Shown: positions 54,460-64,000, counted from the first letter of the stretch. The stretch is DNA of 64,000 nucleotides from Pyrenula massariospora (GCA_021030905.1 JAGFMI010000029.1:124001-188000); one strand, 5' to 3'. Notes: generated by a model from the letters alone, not told the origin. Numbers and translations: made by a program.

Positions 54460-55809
54460 TCACACAGCGAAGCCATCGCGCTCTCTCTCATATTCCCTCA
54501 ATTGCTCCATCTTCATCTGAATGAAAGGCTCTAGATCAGCACGCGCCGTGTCGTCCAGCGACTCCACTCCTGCACCGTTCTCATTCAGATGGGTGTAAAA
54601 AAGATCGTCCACATCGAAAGGTTTCCTTGCGGCGTAATTAAACCAGAACCGTTTAGTGTCCCATGACTCTCGCATTAAATAAGAAAGCGGCTTTTCACCA
54701 CGTAAGATCTCCCTTGGTCCTGATCTTGCTTCGGCCCTTTTGATGGCCCGCAGAAATTGCTCCATTCGGGGTTCGTAGGCAGCTACGAACGCCTCTACAG
54801 TGCGGCCTCGTTGGAGCCACACCTCAGGTCCCACGAGTAGTAGCCACCAGGGCGGATCGTATGCAAATTGCGCTGGCATCGCATTCGTGAATTCCAGATC
54901 AAGCACAGCGGTAATTCCGAGGGTCTCTGGATCCACGAGGATATTCTGAGGTCGTAGGTCGTCACAAAAGAGTTTGAAAGGACCAGAGTCATTCACGCAG
55001 AATTTTGAAACCAGCTTCGCAAATAGACACCGGCCAATGTATAGTTTCTCTGCGCTGGACGGACTCTCAGCAATGTTCCTCTGGGTCCGAAGGTGGATCA
55101 TATGTCCATTGGTAAGCGACTTGAGATATTCGCTGGCATTCTTGAATGGCTTCGTGGGAAAGTCATGGATGGGGTAGCCTGCACAAGTTGCCAACTCGTT
55201 CATGCCATATGTCAGAGGTCTGTGGAAAGAGCATGCGTCCAAAGTACTGCCCTCTGAGATAGCTCCAATGAGATTGAAATTGAGCTTAAATATTTGCAAG
55301 GTGTAATCAGCGAGCTGGTCGTAGATAAAATCCAGTTTTCTGTCATCGATATCTGGGTCCAGGTAGTCCCTTTTCTCATTGGGCTCAGTCGGGTCTCGTA
55401 AGATGTCGGACAGATGCATCCCAATTGCAAAGTCCATGATGATAAAGGGCCCTAAATGGTGTGGGCTTTCTGCAGTCGAGCCGGAACATATCAAACGAGG
55501 CAAAGGAATGGTTGTGTTTTGCTTGAGCATTGTTATGGCCGCGACCTCCTGCGCTATCTTTTCTTCCCTAAAAGCTGAATGTCCCGGTTTGGGAAACCGA
55601 ATAATGGCGTCTGGTCCCCCGTCCTTGAATGTGACACGGACGCAGAAGTTGAAGGATCCCCGATAGACATTAGGGATCCCACTTGCCTCACCTTGCCGGC
55701 GTTGAGCGACAAATGCTCCTATTTCATCTAATGCACCAAAAACCTTCTTCAACCAGAGCTCCCATTCTTGATCACCCTCTGTTTCGGCTAGTTCGTCACA
55801 AATAGCCAT
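54460..55809 (-). CDS. APH-type phosphotransferase-like protein
   Basis: A single exon encodes 449 aa. It belongs to the aminoglycoside phosphotransferase/choline-kinase-like fold that is greatly expanded in filamentous fungi. The N-lobe shows GSFNFCVRVTFKDGGPDAII with RFPKPG, and EEKIAQEVAAITMLKQNT. The catalytic loop reads KLFCDDLRPQNILVDPETLG, with Asp and Asn in the HxDxxxxN spacing although His is replaced by Cys, and the metal-binding Asp lies in AVLDLEFTNAMP, followed by the family's FAYDPPWWLLL. Members are annotated as kinases of small molecules, but substrates are almost all unknown; resistance to aminoglycosides is not implied. No signal peptide or intron is seen. Confidence 0.85.
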   Translation of the reverse strand: MAICDELAETEGDQEWELWLKKVFGALDEIGAFVAQRRQGEASGIPNVYRGSFNFCVRVTFKDGGPDAIIRFPKPGHSAFREEKIAQEVAAITMLKQNTTIPLPRLICSGSTAESPHHLGPFIIMDFAIGMHLSDILRDPTEPNEKRDYLDPDIDDRKLDFIYDQLADYTLQIFKLNFNLIGAISEGSTLDACSFHRPLTYGMNELATCAGYPIHDFPTKPFKNASEYLKSLTNGHMIHLRTQRNIAESPSSAEKLYIGRCLFAKLVSKFCVNDSGPFKLFCDDLRPQNILVDPETLGITAVLDLEFTNAMPAQFAYDPPWWLLLVGPEVWLQRGRTVEAFVAAYEPRMEQFLRAIKRAEARSGPREILRGEKPLSYLMRESWDTKRFWFNYAARKPFDVDDLFYTHLNENGAGVESLDDTARADLEPFIQMKMEQLREYERERDGFAV

Positions 55810-56336
55810 CTTTCACACTGTGCTGAGAACATTGGTGGGCTGATGAGAGAGGTGTTACCTTCTATTCACTTGTGGCTATCTGGTCCTGGCGGGTAGAAAG
55901 AGGGGTTTATATTACAAAGTAAAAAGGAGAAGATTGTGAGAGAGTGCCGCTCTAGCACTTCCAGGCAGCGATGGAGCCATGGGCAGTATGAAGCGAGCGC
56001 GCTGAGACGGCGCGGCTAGAATGAGAAAGTGGGATAGAAATATGGACGAGCAAACGAACGACAAGACGGTCGCGTAGGGAAAACACTCAGATCAACATTT
56101 AAAAACGGCACAGAGTCAACCACACTCCGAAGCATCTTTATATCAAAGGAGTGTGAATTGTGAGCGCCAACTACTTGGTTCTCTCGTCCAAAAACAGTAA
56201 AGACCTAACGCGGTGCCCCCTCAGCTCTGATTCGCCGATCGCTCGAGTCTGCCAGCTTTAGCCGGCACCTTTCCCTCGGTGCTAGCTTAAGGAATACATC
56301 TTTACAGCAGCTGGTTCAGCTGTCATAGCCAACAAG
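55810..56336. other. Divergent intergenic region
   Basis: A 527-bp head-to-head spacer between the APH-like gene and SPF45. No motif is recognised. Confidence 0.5.
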
Positions 56337-58211
56337 ATGTCTGGAGAGTCTTCTTCGCCTCCAAAGTCTGGAGGCATGGTGTCTCTATATGCCAATCTCT
56401 TAGACCCTTCATCTACCTCCACCCCCGGCAGCATCTCCAGTGCGCCAGTGACATATCAGAAGCCGGCGCTTGAAGCTTCTCCCGAACAAGATGACGCTGC
56501 AAAAAAGCAGCAAGCAATGGCCGGTAGATCCAAAGCCCCCTCTATAAGAGATTGAATTTTGAAATGGATTTGCTCACGAGTGGTTCGATGTGGTCTGCGT
56601 GCAGCTTCATTACGATTCCAACCTACCAAAAGACCGCAACTGGCAGCGCAAAAGGCAAAGGCGAAAGCAATTGCAGCCAAATTCGCACAACCTCCAACGG
56701 CTGCGAGCGCTACTGTCATTGCGTCACCGACAATCCAACCAATTCCAGAAGAAAAGGCGACAATCGATTCGCCAGCCACATCTACTCAAGCGGCGCCAAA
56801 GTCCTCGCTCGCTGACTGGGCAGCAACGGCTGAAGATGACGAATACAATGCCTACACCGAGAAGCGCCAGCGAGGCGGCCGGAAGAAACGGAAGAAGAAT
56901 AAGGGCGTCGATGAGATACCCCAGAACTGGGACGATATCTATGACCCTTCGCGCCCGAACAACTACGAAGACTACAAGCAGAGTGAGGAGAAGATCAGAG
57001 AGATTCGAGAATGGAAAGATAGACTGTATGCGCATCGGGCGAGCAGGAGAGACTCGAACAACTACGAAGACTACAAGCAGAGTGAGAAGATCAGAAAGAT
57101 TCGAGAATTCAAAGATAGACTGTATGCGCATCGGGCGAGCAGGAGAGACTCGAGCGACTATGATAGCGAGGAAGAGGATAGAGGACCCCGGAATCGTAAG
57201 TATTTGGACGTTGACGCTTTTCAGCCTACTAATGTTACCATAGACCAATTTGCGCCTCCAGCTGCGATGTCTTTTGCGCCACCACGCTTCGACGACGAGT
57301 CTACAGAAGTCACCCCTCCTCCTCCCCCTCCTCCCGTAGAGGCGACTAATGATGCTACCGGAGATGATGCTTACGCGCGACGTATGCGTATGTCGCAGAA
57401 TCAACCGCCTCACCCCCCTCAGCCATCCGTACAAGATGTCCCAGCTCCTTCAGCAAACTTACCTTCGACTGTATCTGCTCCGACCCCTCCACCTCCGACA
57501 GTGGGTCAAATCTCACGTGCCCCTGTCCGATATAATCTACCACCACCGTCAGCAGATATTCCGTCGTCTGAGACCGAGCTTGAAGCTGCGATGGAGATAT
57601 CTGGAAAAGAGAACGAGCCAGATGAAGAAACGTCTGCCACGGACGAACCGCGTTCCCTTCGACCTGGCCAGGCAGGCTTCGCAGAACGTCTACTGATGAA
57701 GCAAGGCTGGACTAAAGGCAGCGGTCTCGGTGCCAATGCAAGCGGTATCATTAATCCACTGTACGCGAAAGTGGACAAGCGCAAGAAGAAGTCAGATGCT
57801 GAAGGTGGCGGCTACGCGACTCCTGCTGGAACAGGCAAGATCCTAGGTGGCCACAAGAGCGCAAAGGCAAAGGAAGAGGAGATGGGCAAGTTTGGAGGCA
57901 TGAGTGAGGTGGTAGTTCTGAAGGGTATGCTCAAAGGTATGGACCTAGACGAGGAAATGAGTAGAGGTGAAGGGGGCATCATGCAGGAGATCGGAGAAGA
58001 GTGCGGAGACAAATATGGGACCGTGGAGAGGGTGTTCATTCATCGCGGCAGTGATATGGATGAAGAAGGGGGGACGGTATTTGTGCGATTCACGAGCCAG
58101 CTCAGTGGATTGAGGGCTGTGAATGCACTTGAGGGGAGGGTGTTCAATGGCAATACCATCACGGCGCGGTTTGGGGATAGGGAAAAATTTGACAAGGGAG
58201 TCTTTGATTAA
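56337..58211 (+). CDS. SPF45: Splicing factor SPF45 / RBM17
   Basis: Two exons, 56337-56523 and 56605-58211, give 597 aa. The start MSGESSSPPKSGGMVSLYAN, then LLDPSS, is typical; splicing joins QQAMAGSLRFQPTKRP. The middle holds SSLADWAATAEDDEYNAYTE, a basic RGGRKKRKKNKG and the EIPQNWDDIYDPSRPNNYED block. The G-patch is FAERLLMKQGWTKGSGLG with NASGIINPL. The C-terminal RRM of UHM type reads VVVLKGML, GDKYGTVERVFIH, GGTVFVRFTSQLSGLRAVNA and LEGRVFNGNTITARF. SPF45 binds ULM peptides of SF1, U2AF and SF3b1 and acts at 3' splice sites. A 32-33 residue segment is tandemly duplicated (56958-57152). Confidence 0.94.
56958..57152 (+). repeat. Intragenic tandem duplication in SPF45
   Basis: Unit 1 (56958-57056, 99 bp) and unit 2 (57057-57152, 96 bp) differ only by one codon indel and a few substitutions. 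Both encode NNYEDYKQSE...RLYAHRASRRDS, so the frame is preserved. Confidence 0.97.
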
Positions 58212-58755
58212 AATGGCGATTATACGAAGGTATAATTGGTGCAGTGGGAGGAATGGTCCAGCTCTCCACCATATCTTGTTCATTGTTCTCACATCTCCAT
58301 CCCTATTACCGACTTTCGGTCTTAGACACGTCCTTCTCGGCAGTGTTCCCCGTTCCACACTTCCAAAGTCTTTCGCTCACCTTGACCAATCTGAATGCTT
58401 CTCCTCTCTTATCAGATTGTGGATTCGATTTTCCGTTGTCATGCTGCACAATGTCTGTCTTGTATCTACGGCGATCTCCCAGGGGTTTCGAATGCCCTTT
58501 TCTGTATCTGAAAGAAAGTTGTCTCAAACAGGAACGACTTCTTTCTTGCGACTGTTTCACACATCTGTGAAAGTCTAAGACTTAATAGGAAATCAAATGC
58601 TTCAGCGGTGAGCGACGTATCTATTTAATCATGTCCTTTGTCTGTGTTTAAGCATTTCCTCACTCAACTGCCATTCCATCTTGTCCAACAGATCTAGTCA
58701 GCAGCAACGTGATTATCTGGACAATCCACTGAACCATTCCTACGTGAACTTCAAC
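58212..58755. other. Intergenic region
   Basis: A 544-bp spacer. Short ORFs on both strands have no recognisable features. Confidence 0.5.
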
Positions 58756-59130
58756 ATGCTATTCAACTTCTTCAAAACACTATTCCTGTTCTTCGGATTG
58801 GGAAGAGGACCTGAAGCTCCGCCGCTTCTTCCAATACATAGACCGAGCATCGAGACCTCGGCGAGTGCTCAAGCGAACCAGACAGAGCACCAACCGCTCT
58901 GTCCACCAGACCATATAAACACACCTCCGTCCACCACCGACCGAGCCAGCCAGACAGACACCCCTCCTCCGTCTCCACCGCACACCACTACCATCATTCC
59001 ACCACCAAGCCCCCAAATCATTTACACCACGGACCCAATCGAGTGTTCGATGCGAGAGGAATATGAGCCGGGCGATAGCGGCTTTGTTAGAGCGATGATT
59101 AGGATGTTTAATGAGATGGGAGGGGCGTGA
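58756..59130 (+). CDS. Small Pro-rich hypothetical protein
   Basis: A 124-aa ORF is read when started at the first ATG (MLFNFFKTLFLFFGLGRGPE). The first 17 residues are strongly hydrophobic and could be a signal or membrane anchor. The middle is Pro/Thr-rich (TDTPPPSPPHTTTIIPPPSP), and the end EPGDSGFVRAMIRMFNEMGG is a short helix. No family is recognised. Because the middle is low-complexity, coding is likely but not certain. Confidence 0.45.
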   Translation: MLFNFFKTLFLFFGLGRGPEAPPLLPIHRPSIETSASAQANQTEHQPLCPPDHINTPPSTTDRASQTDTPPPSPPHTTTIIPPPSPQIIYTTDPIECSMREEYEPGDSGFVRAMIRMFNEMGGA

Positions 59131-59772
59131 GCAGGAGAATATGGGGAGACAATCGGAAAGAAGATAAAGGTTTGGGGGATTGGCTTGGATGACTGGCGCT
59201 TGGTTGTTGATGGATGCTGAGAAGTGTTGCCGCCGTTAGGGGGCTGCGGGATAGATTTCCTTGCTTTCCTTATTTCCGTTTTCGAGATAGAGAATTTGAT
59301 ATTTGATACGCGGCTCTTGCAATCTAGTCTCAACTAGCTCAATCGACTAGAAAGGCGCTTCGTTTCCATATTGCTGTGCGTATTGAATTGTACTTCATGC
59401 CCTCCCTGTTGGCGTGGTTGTCGAATTCTGCTTGCTTCCGTAATTTCGAAAATGCGAAATTGTTCCCTTGCTTAATTGTCCTGTCTCTCAATCCCTTTGA
59501 CGGACAGTACCCCTGTTTGAGGTTTTCAAAGGTGCTTTCTTTGACAATGGCCTTGTCTCAGAAGCTAGCGGCGCAAAACTGGAACGGCTACTGGTAGAGG
59601 AAAGGAAACTTCAAGTACCTGTGCTAGTATGAATTTTTAATTTTCCTTCTATGCTCATAGAAATTCCATAATCCTTTCCTTGCCCCACGATTCAACTTAG
59701 AATATTTCGTGAAGATCCCCAAACGATCAAGCAAGCCCACTTTCTTTGCCAGCGGTACCAAAAACACCAGGA
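59131..59772. other. Intergenic region
   Basis: A 642-bp spacer. A + strand frame at 59376-59597 is open but unremarkable. Confidence 0.45.
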
Positions 59773-60117
59773 ATGCCTTTTAACATCCGCAAGAAGTTGA
59801 GCAAATACCGGCAAAGCAGGTTACACCCAGAGATTCCACCCAGCTACTCTCCACCTGCTTATCGCGATGAGCCAAATTCTCTGCAAGTGCCCAACACACC
59901 CCTGCCACAGTATACTGTTGATCGAGTTCTGCCTGACTACATGGATGTCTTGCGGGCCGATGAAGAAGAACTCAGTGTTCAAATTGAATGGTTCCGTTTT
60001 CTTGAGCGATTGGAAGCTTTGAGGGAGGCAAGAAGGTGGATAGAAGAAGTACGGAGCATGCGTGGTCTAGGACGGCAAGCGGAGACGGCGGATGCAGCCA
60101 TGTCAACACAAACATGA
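59773..60117 (+). CDS. Small PPxY-motif protein
   Basis: A 114-aa ORF starting at the first ATG, MPFNIRKKLSKYRQ. Residues 22-30 read PPSYSPPAY: two overlapping-spaced PPxY motifs, the classical ligand for WW domains of Nedd4/Rsp5-type ubiquitin ligases. The rest is a Pro-rich linker (VPNTPLPQYTVDRVLPDY) and a charged C-terminal helix (FRFLERLEALREARRWIEEV). It has no transmembrane helix. Such small proteins can be ubiquitin-ligase adaptors, but this is inference from the motif. It follows another small ORF that starts in a similar way (MLFN versus MPFN); the two are not clearly related beyond that. Confidence 0.55.
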   Translation: MPFNIRKKLSKYRQSRLHPEIPPSYSPPAYRDEPNSLQVPNTPLPQYTVDRVLPDYMDVLRADEEELSVQIEWFRFLERLEALREARRWIEEVRSMRGLGRQAETADAAMSTQT

Positions 60118-61504
60118 CGGCGGAGATTAATTATTGTTAAAGGGTTTCGATGATGGTATGCCTAGACGACTTATATAGTTTGAAAATTGAAGGCAAGGGA
60201 ATATGAAGAAAGGAATCGCATTGTGGAAGATGGCAGCAGACGCAGGTATTGTACACTGGCGGGTTGAAATGGTAAGCTCTCAAAATTGTGAAAGATAAAT
60301 AACTTCAATTAACCAATTCTGGGCGACGTTCGAGGCTGCCGGCGTCGATCGTTGTCGAGTGTCAGAGGTAATTGATGCTAGCCATTCGACCTTTAAAGTT
60401 TTTCCCATTGCGTCTGTCTGCTGCATGAAGTGTCTGCTCTAATTTCCCCATCCAAGAATTGCGATGTTTGGTCCTCTTGGGTAGCTCTTAAGAAGCCTTT
60501 GTTATGAAGATACTAGTTCCCAAAGGACTGATTAGACGAGCGAGGCGGAGAGCAACCATACCTGAGAATTCGAAGACAGCAAAGACTTGGGAGGGGCTGA
60601 TGCTGGCGAACTAGGCATGCTGGGGAAGATCTCTTGGCCAGCAGTCACAGTAAATTCATTCAATCCCCCATTTGTAGTCATTACTTCCGCGTCCATTAGA
60701 GCTGATCAGTGGATTAGCAACGCATTAGGAGCGCACTGGCTTTCCAATTGGACGGGATGTTCTGCCAGTATCTCAAGCATGCCCAAACCAAGTAGCAACA
60801 CCATGGTTTGCGGAAGCCGAAAGTGTCGTCCACTCAGCGAGCCTTCCATGGGATCCCCAGGGATTCGCACGATTTGTCGACCGTCACCCCTCGCTCGTCA
60901 TAAATCGGGAGAATGTAGCAATCATGTAGTAGGAGACACTTTTGCGTTAAATATGCGGGGCCAAACGGCATCAAAACAGATAGCGAAGATTCGACCGCGA
61001 TTTCGAAGAGTAAGCATATTCTGCAAAGAGCATTGGATGGTCGGCGAGGGCAAAGAGTAAGTTCGCATCGGCAGCGCCAGTAGCCAAGCACAATGGCGAA
61101 AAATGATTCGAGGAAAGACCAGACGGGATAGAGCTCAAAATTGGGACGTCAATATTCGTGACAGTGTTGAGGTATTGCATTTACCTCCAACGGCGACAGA
61201 GCATTGTCTTTGGGCTGGCGTGCCGACCCGTTGTAGTCTCGAAGATTCTCCCAAAATGTGGTCTTGGTTCGTCATGGCTTTTCTGAGACCGAACATGCTT
61301 GACTGATGTTCTTCATATTTTAGGGAATGCATAGTTTTGTCGGCTAGGTCGCAGAGTTCGTTAGCGAGATGTTCTTGCTTCGATCTGACAAGTATCATGC
61401 AGTAGGTACATCGGTAGAAGATCGAGGAGTCATAGACTTATACCGGAATAAGTGTTTGTTCGTTCTGAAATAGTGTGGGACCTCTTCTCGAAGCTCGAAC
61501 ATCT
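60118..61504. other. Intergenic region, possible decayed gene
   Basis: Several minus-strand stretches between about 61400 and 60540 read as protein-like (HLANELCDLADKTMHSLKYE; MVLLLGLGMLEILAEHPVQL; NGGLNEFTVTAGQEIFPSMP) but lie in different frames and could not be joined by convincing splice sites. It could be an intron-rich gene I failed to parse or a decayed one. Confidence 0.3.
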
Positions 61505-62023
61505 TCACTCCCCTTTTGCTTCCCTCTCCGTTCTCTCTTTCTCCGCCTTCTCTTGAGCTAGCACCCTCTGCACAATCTCTTGAGTCCCCTTCCTCCCTTT
61601 AAGTCCCACTAATTCACCCTCCACCGTCGTCCTCCCTTGGCCCCTTTCCTCCACGTCTCCCAACTTCTTTGCCTTATTCCCGCCCATATTCTCACTCTCG
61701 CTCTTGGCCTCCCTCCCTACTCCTCTAAAAAGACTAAGTCCACTTGTACCCTCAACTTTGTCAAGTACGCCGTGTCGCCGGAGACTTTCCTTGCGCATGT
61801 CGAGCTGGCCGCCGTCGGCTTCGCGGTGGAGCTGAGCGTTGCGTTTTGCGGCGCGGATGGAGGAGACGCTGTAGGCGTAGAGGATTATGGCCATACAAAC
61901 AGCGCCGATGGGGGCGGTAATTGTCTAATTAGCAGTAAGTTGGGTGCTTTGGGAGTCTGGAATTGAGGTAGAGTTTACTCGGGGGTTGAAGATTGAGCCA
62001 CTGGGCTTGAATATTCGCGCCAT
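61505..62023 (-). CDS. Small single-pass membrane protein, conserved unknown
   Basis: Two exons, 62023-61979 and 61924-61505, give 154 aa; the 54-nt intron carries a GCTAATTAG end and joins MARIFKPSGSIFNPR to TITAPIGAVCMAIILYAYSV in phase 0. One transmembrane helix covers about residues 18-35, with a short basic N-terminal tail; after it comes SSIRAAKRNAQLHREADGGQ, then a charged, low-complexity C terminus ending in AEKERTEREAKGE. The size and layout resemble small mitochondrial inner-membrane assembly factors, but no specific family is recognised, so the mitochondrial placement is only a guess. Confidence 0.72.
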
Positions 62024-62761
62024 GGCTTTCTGGGCGTGGATTTACGCAGAACGCTTGCGCGAAATGGAATTGAATATGAACCACTAATTATTTACATGTT
62101 GGAATCAAGAACTTAAGAGAGGTCCTGCTCTCTCTTCACAATAGTGGGTGGGGGAGAAATTGGAGTTTAAGGTGATGTCAATGCTGAGCTTGGTCTTCGC
62201 AATAGATGGGTTCCGATTCTTAGGTCCATTGCTAAATTAAGGTTAGTACCATTCTTGATATCATGCTTTTAGCTCGTTGCTTTTTCTTAGGCCCTGATAT
62301 TATAGTCTAGTGTATCTGCATCGCGACGTAGTTCACGCCTAGATTTGCCAGTGAACTACGATCCTTACTTGATACCCTAATTGCATCCGTTCGGGATGTG
62401 GAAGTCTCGAAACACCCGAGAGAAAATGATGCTATTAGCTGCGAGTTACAACTATGCTGTCTTGTTGAGGGGAAAATATCACAAGTCGAACATTCTGTGC
62501 TGCTAGTTATCATGATTGCGAGTAAAGCGGCTGTGTAATATGGGGTTGGAAAAGTTACGAATGACGCATAGAAACCGATGTGCGCTCAGGGGTACGCTCG
62601 AAGCTTTGAAGCAGCAATATGGGATGAAATTTGCAAGGTCTCGTACAAGCTGAAACCAGAATTGATGGCAGATGAAGCAACTGTGTTGTTAAGCGGCCTC
62701 ATTCTCCCTTTTGGTCTGCGTATTGGAGCCGTGTATTATCGGCGGGAACAGCCTGCTCTGC
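62024..62761. other. Intergenic region
   Basis: A 738-bp spacer without a supported gene. Confidence 0.5.
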
Positions 62762-63292
62762 TCACTTTGCTGTCCGTTCAGCAGTTCTGAACTGTTCGGA
62801 AGGCGCTGGATTAGCACTGCGTCGCACGCTATCATTGTAGAGTAAACAATCAATAATGCTCACCGGGATGACTTGCATCTTCTCCAGATCCCAGACACCG
62901 CTTGTTGTATATATGTCACTTTTGATCCTTTCCAAGACCTCCTCCTGACTATTTCCATTGATCAAAACGACCGAGCCCACCATTTTCGGCTGCTCCCCTT
63001 CCTTCGGATGTTCTGATAGCATAGCACCTCCAAGTGTTACCCTCTTAGCCTCAACATCCGATTTGGCTCCGGCGAGGTGCTGAGGGCGGACTGAGAGCCG
63101 CTTCTCGAGAGCGGAGGGCTTGTCGGGGAGGATGATCAGGTATTCTTGCATAGCTGAAGCGGAAGAAATATAACGCGAGTTGAATAGGTGAGCTCTCGGT
63201 ATTGCACGTTGAGTACCGGCTCTGTTGGTCGAAAAGGCACTGATCGTCTGATGTATCAGCGAGGAGCGGAGGCACAGTAGACGAGGGAACAT
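62762..63292 (-). CDS. YCII-domain protein, probably mitochondrial
   Basis: Two exons, 63292-62864 and 62791-62762, give 152 aa. The start is the ATG of MFPRLLCLRSSLIHQ; the first about 47 residues are Arg/Ser-rich without acids, like a mitochondrial presequence. The YCII domain follows: MQEYLIILPDKPSALEKRLS, VRPQHLAGAKSDVEAKRVTL, GGAMLSEHPKEGEQPKMVGS and SDIYTTSGVWDLEKMQVIP. The 72-nt intron (GTGAGC; branch GTGCTAATC; acceptor GAACAG) has no stop, so it is easily missed; splicing it gives VIPFRTAERTAK, matching the family's IIPFRSAVR end. Bacterial YciI is a small dimeric protein with a His-Asp active-site pair of unclear role; the substrate here is unknown. An internal ATG at MQEYL could give a cytosolic form. 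Confidence 0.86.
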   Translation of the reverse strand: MFPRLLCLRSSLIHQTISAFSTNRAGTQRAIPRAHLFNSRYISSASAMQEYLIILPDKPSALEKRLSVRPQHLAGAKSDVEAKRVTLGGAMLSEHPKEGEQPKMVGSVVLINGNSQEEVLERIKSDIYTTSGVWDLEKMQVIPVSIIDCLLYNDSVRRSANPAPSEQFRTAERTAK

Positions 63293-63480
63293 GAGTTGCA
63301 AAATGGCAGCTTCTACGGGGCGAAAGATACGGAAGAAGATTTATATCATATGAGATGTATGTATGTGATGCGAACTGGAGCTACGAGTACGTTCGAGGAT
63401 GAAATATGGCACGGCGGCGCCGGGGGTTCTTGAGGATTCGTGGTGGGGATCCCAGTGTCGCCGCAAGACGTGGCACGATA
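63293..63480. other. Intergenic region before the MITE
   Basis: A short flank containing the YCII-gene promoter. Nothing else is recognised. Confidence 0.4.
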
Positions 63481-63846
63481 CAGCAAAAACCCTATATAAG
63501 CAAGGGGCCAAAACGCGTCCTCGATTGCTTAAAAGGTAAGATTGTTTGTACCGAATTTCACCGAGCTTCGCCGAGTACCGATGTTAAATTTATAACAGTA
63601 GGTAAAGAGCGATATATCCAAAATAAACTTTCTGTGTACAGAGCAACTTTGTGTACACGGCTCTCTTTCCTATCAAAAAATCCCCTCTCTTTATAAGCAA
63701 TCCTAATAAAATTTTCAAATTTACTAAGTAATTGCTTGTAAGGCGAGATCGATGCTAAATACTAGTAAATTTTAGTGGTGCTGACATCTTGTTGTTACTA
63801 GCGCGAAATTGCTTATACGGCGATTGCTTATAAAGGGGATTTACTG
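63481..63846. mobile_element. Pogo/Fot1-like MITE, non-autonomous
   Basis: A 366-bp element is flanked by TA on both sides (63479-63480 and 63847-63848). The left end CAGCAAAAACCCTATATAAG and the right end, reverse-complemented, CAGTAAATCCCCTTTATAAG are terminal inverted repeats with 19 of 23 matches. CAGT-type ends and TA target duplication are typical of Tc1/mariner-pogo elements. Further subterminal TATAAGCAA copies are present. No transposase ORF fits inside, so it depends on a partner elsewhere. The TIR differences suggest an old insertion. Confidence 0.75.
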
Positions 63847-64000
63847 TACTTGATTAGCGATACCCTACGTCTCAAGTGTCGTTCTAGACTCTTTAGGCGA
63901 ACTGCTCGATCTATGCGTTCGTCTGACATACGAAGGCTACGAGAAGTTGTCCTCAAACAAACTTCTGAGCGGAGAAAGTTAGGGAAGTCCTTTTGCCCCT

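Noticed and set aside
54460-55809. APH-like gene as antibiotic-resistance determinant
   Set aside because: Fungal members of this fold are numerous and not linked to aminoglycoside resistance; only the fold is supported.

Overview
The window is nuclear DNA of a filamentous ascomycete (Pezizomycotina). The evidence is compact genes, spindle-short introns (44-184 nt, mostly 45-110) with GTANGT-like donors, CTAAC/CTAAT branch points and YAG acceptors, and a gene set that is diagnostically fungal: RHO1, CCZ1, RTT106, IMA1, ALG14, a Yck-type casein kinase, Rsm25/mS23 and SOK1/TCP11. No rRNA, tRNA, CRISPR array, replication origin or large mobile element was recognised. Exon boundaries below were read by eye from splice signals and reading-frame continuity; in nearly all cases the spliced lengths come to whole codons.

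Layout, left to right. 1-5.1 kb: a secreted major-royal-jelly/yellow-family protein (+) converges on a SOK1/TCP11 protein (-). 5.1-8.8 kb: a 3.7-kb stretch without a convincing gene. 8.8-14.05 kb: a seven-exon KH-domain RNA-binding protein and CCZ1, both +. 14.05-15.85 kb: sparse. 15.85-19.7 kb: a stand-alone cytochrome b561 (+), the histone chaperone RTT106 (-) and, divergent from it, a tiny HMG-box protein (+). 20.1-25.8 kb: an unknown helical protein (-), the inner-nuclear-membrane protein IMA1 (-) and, divergent, ALG14 (+). 26.8-33.4 kb: a disordered Ser-rich protein (+), a mitochondrial PPR protein (-) and, divergent from it, mitoribosomal mS23 (+). 33.4-35.7 kb: a long convergent intergenic region. 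35.7-42.6 kb: RHO1, an uncharacterised secreted protein and a Yck-type casein kinase I, all -. 44.4-50.8 kb: a Ser-rich unknown (-), a nine-exon short-chain dehydrogenase (+), mitochondrial methionyl-tRNA formyltransferase (-) and, divergent from it, mitoribosomal uL24m (+). 51.3-58.2 kb: a GPI-anchored Cys/Ser protein (-), a 68-codon charged ORF (+), an APH-type kinase-like protein (-) and the splicing factor SPF45/RBM17 (+). 58.7-64 kb: two small Pro-rich proteins (one with two PPxY motifs), a small single-pass membrane protein (-), a YCII-domain protein (-), and a 366-bp TA-flanked MITE with pogo/Fot1-like ends.

Functionally, several neighbours fit together: RTT106 with an HMG-box protein (chromatin); PPR with mS23, and FMT1 with uL24m (two divergent pairs for mitochondrial gene expression); RHO1 and Yck kinase (cell wall and polarity). 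No clear new defence, biosynthetic or mobile system was found. The best second-look items are a very recent in-frame tandem duplication inside SPF45, the paired CCTCACCCTAAC boxes between FMT1 and uL24m, the intron sitting at the last codon of the lipid-anchored casein kinase, and the HMG-box protein that lacks the usual basic arm.
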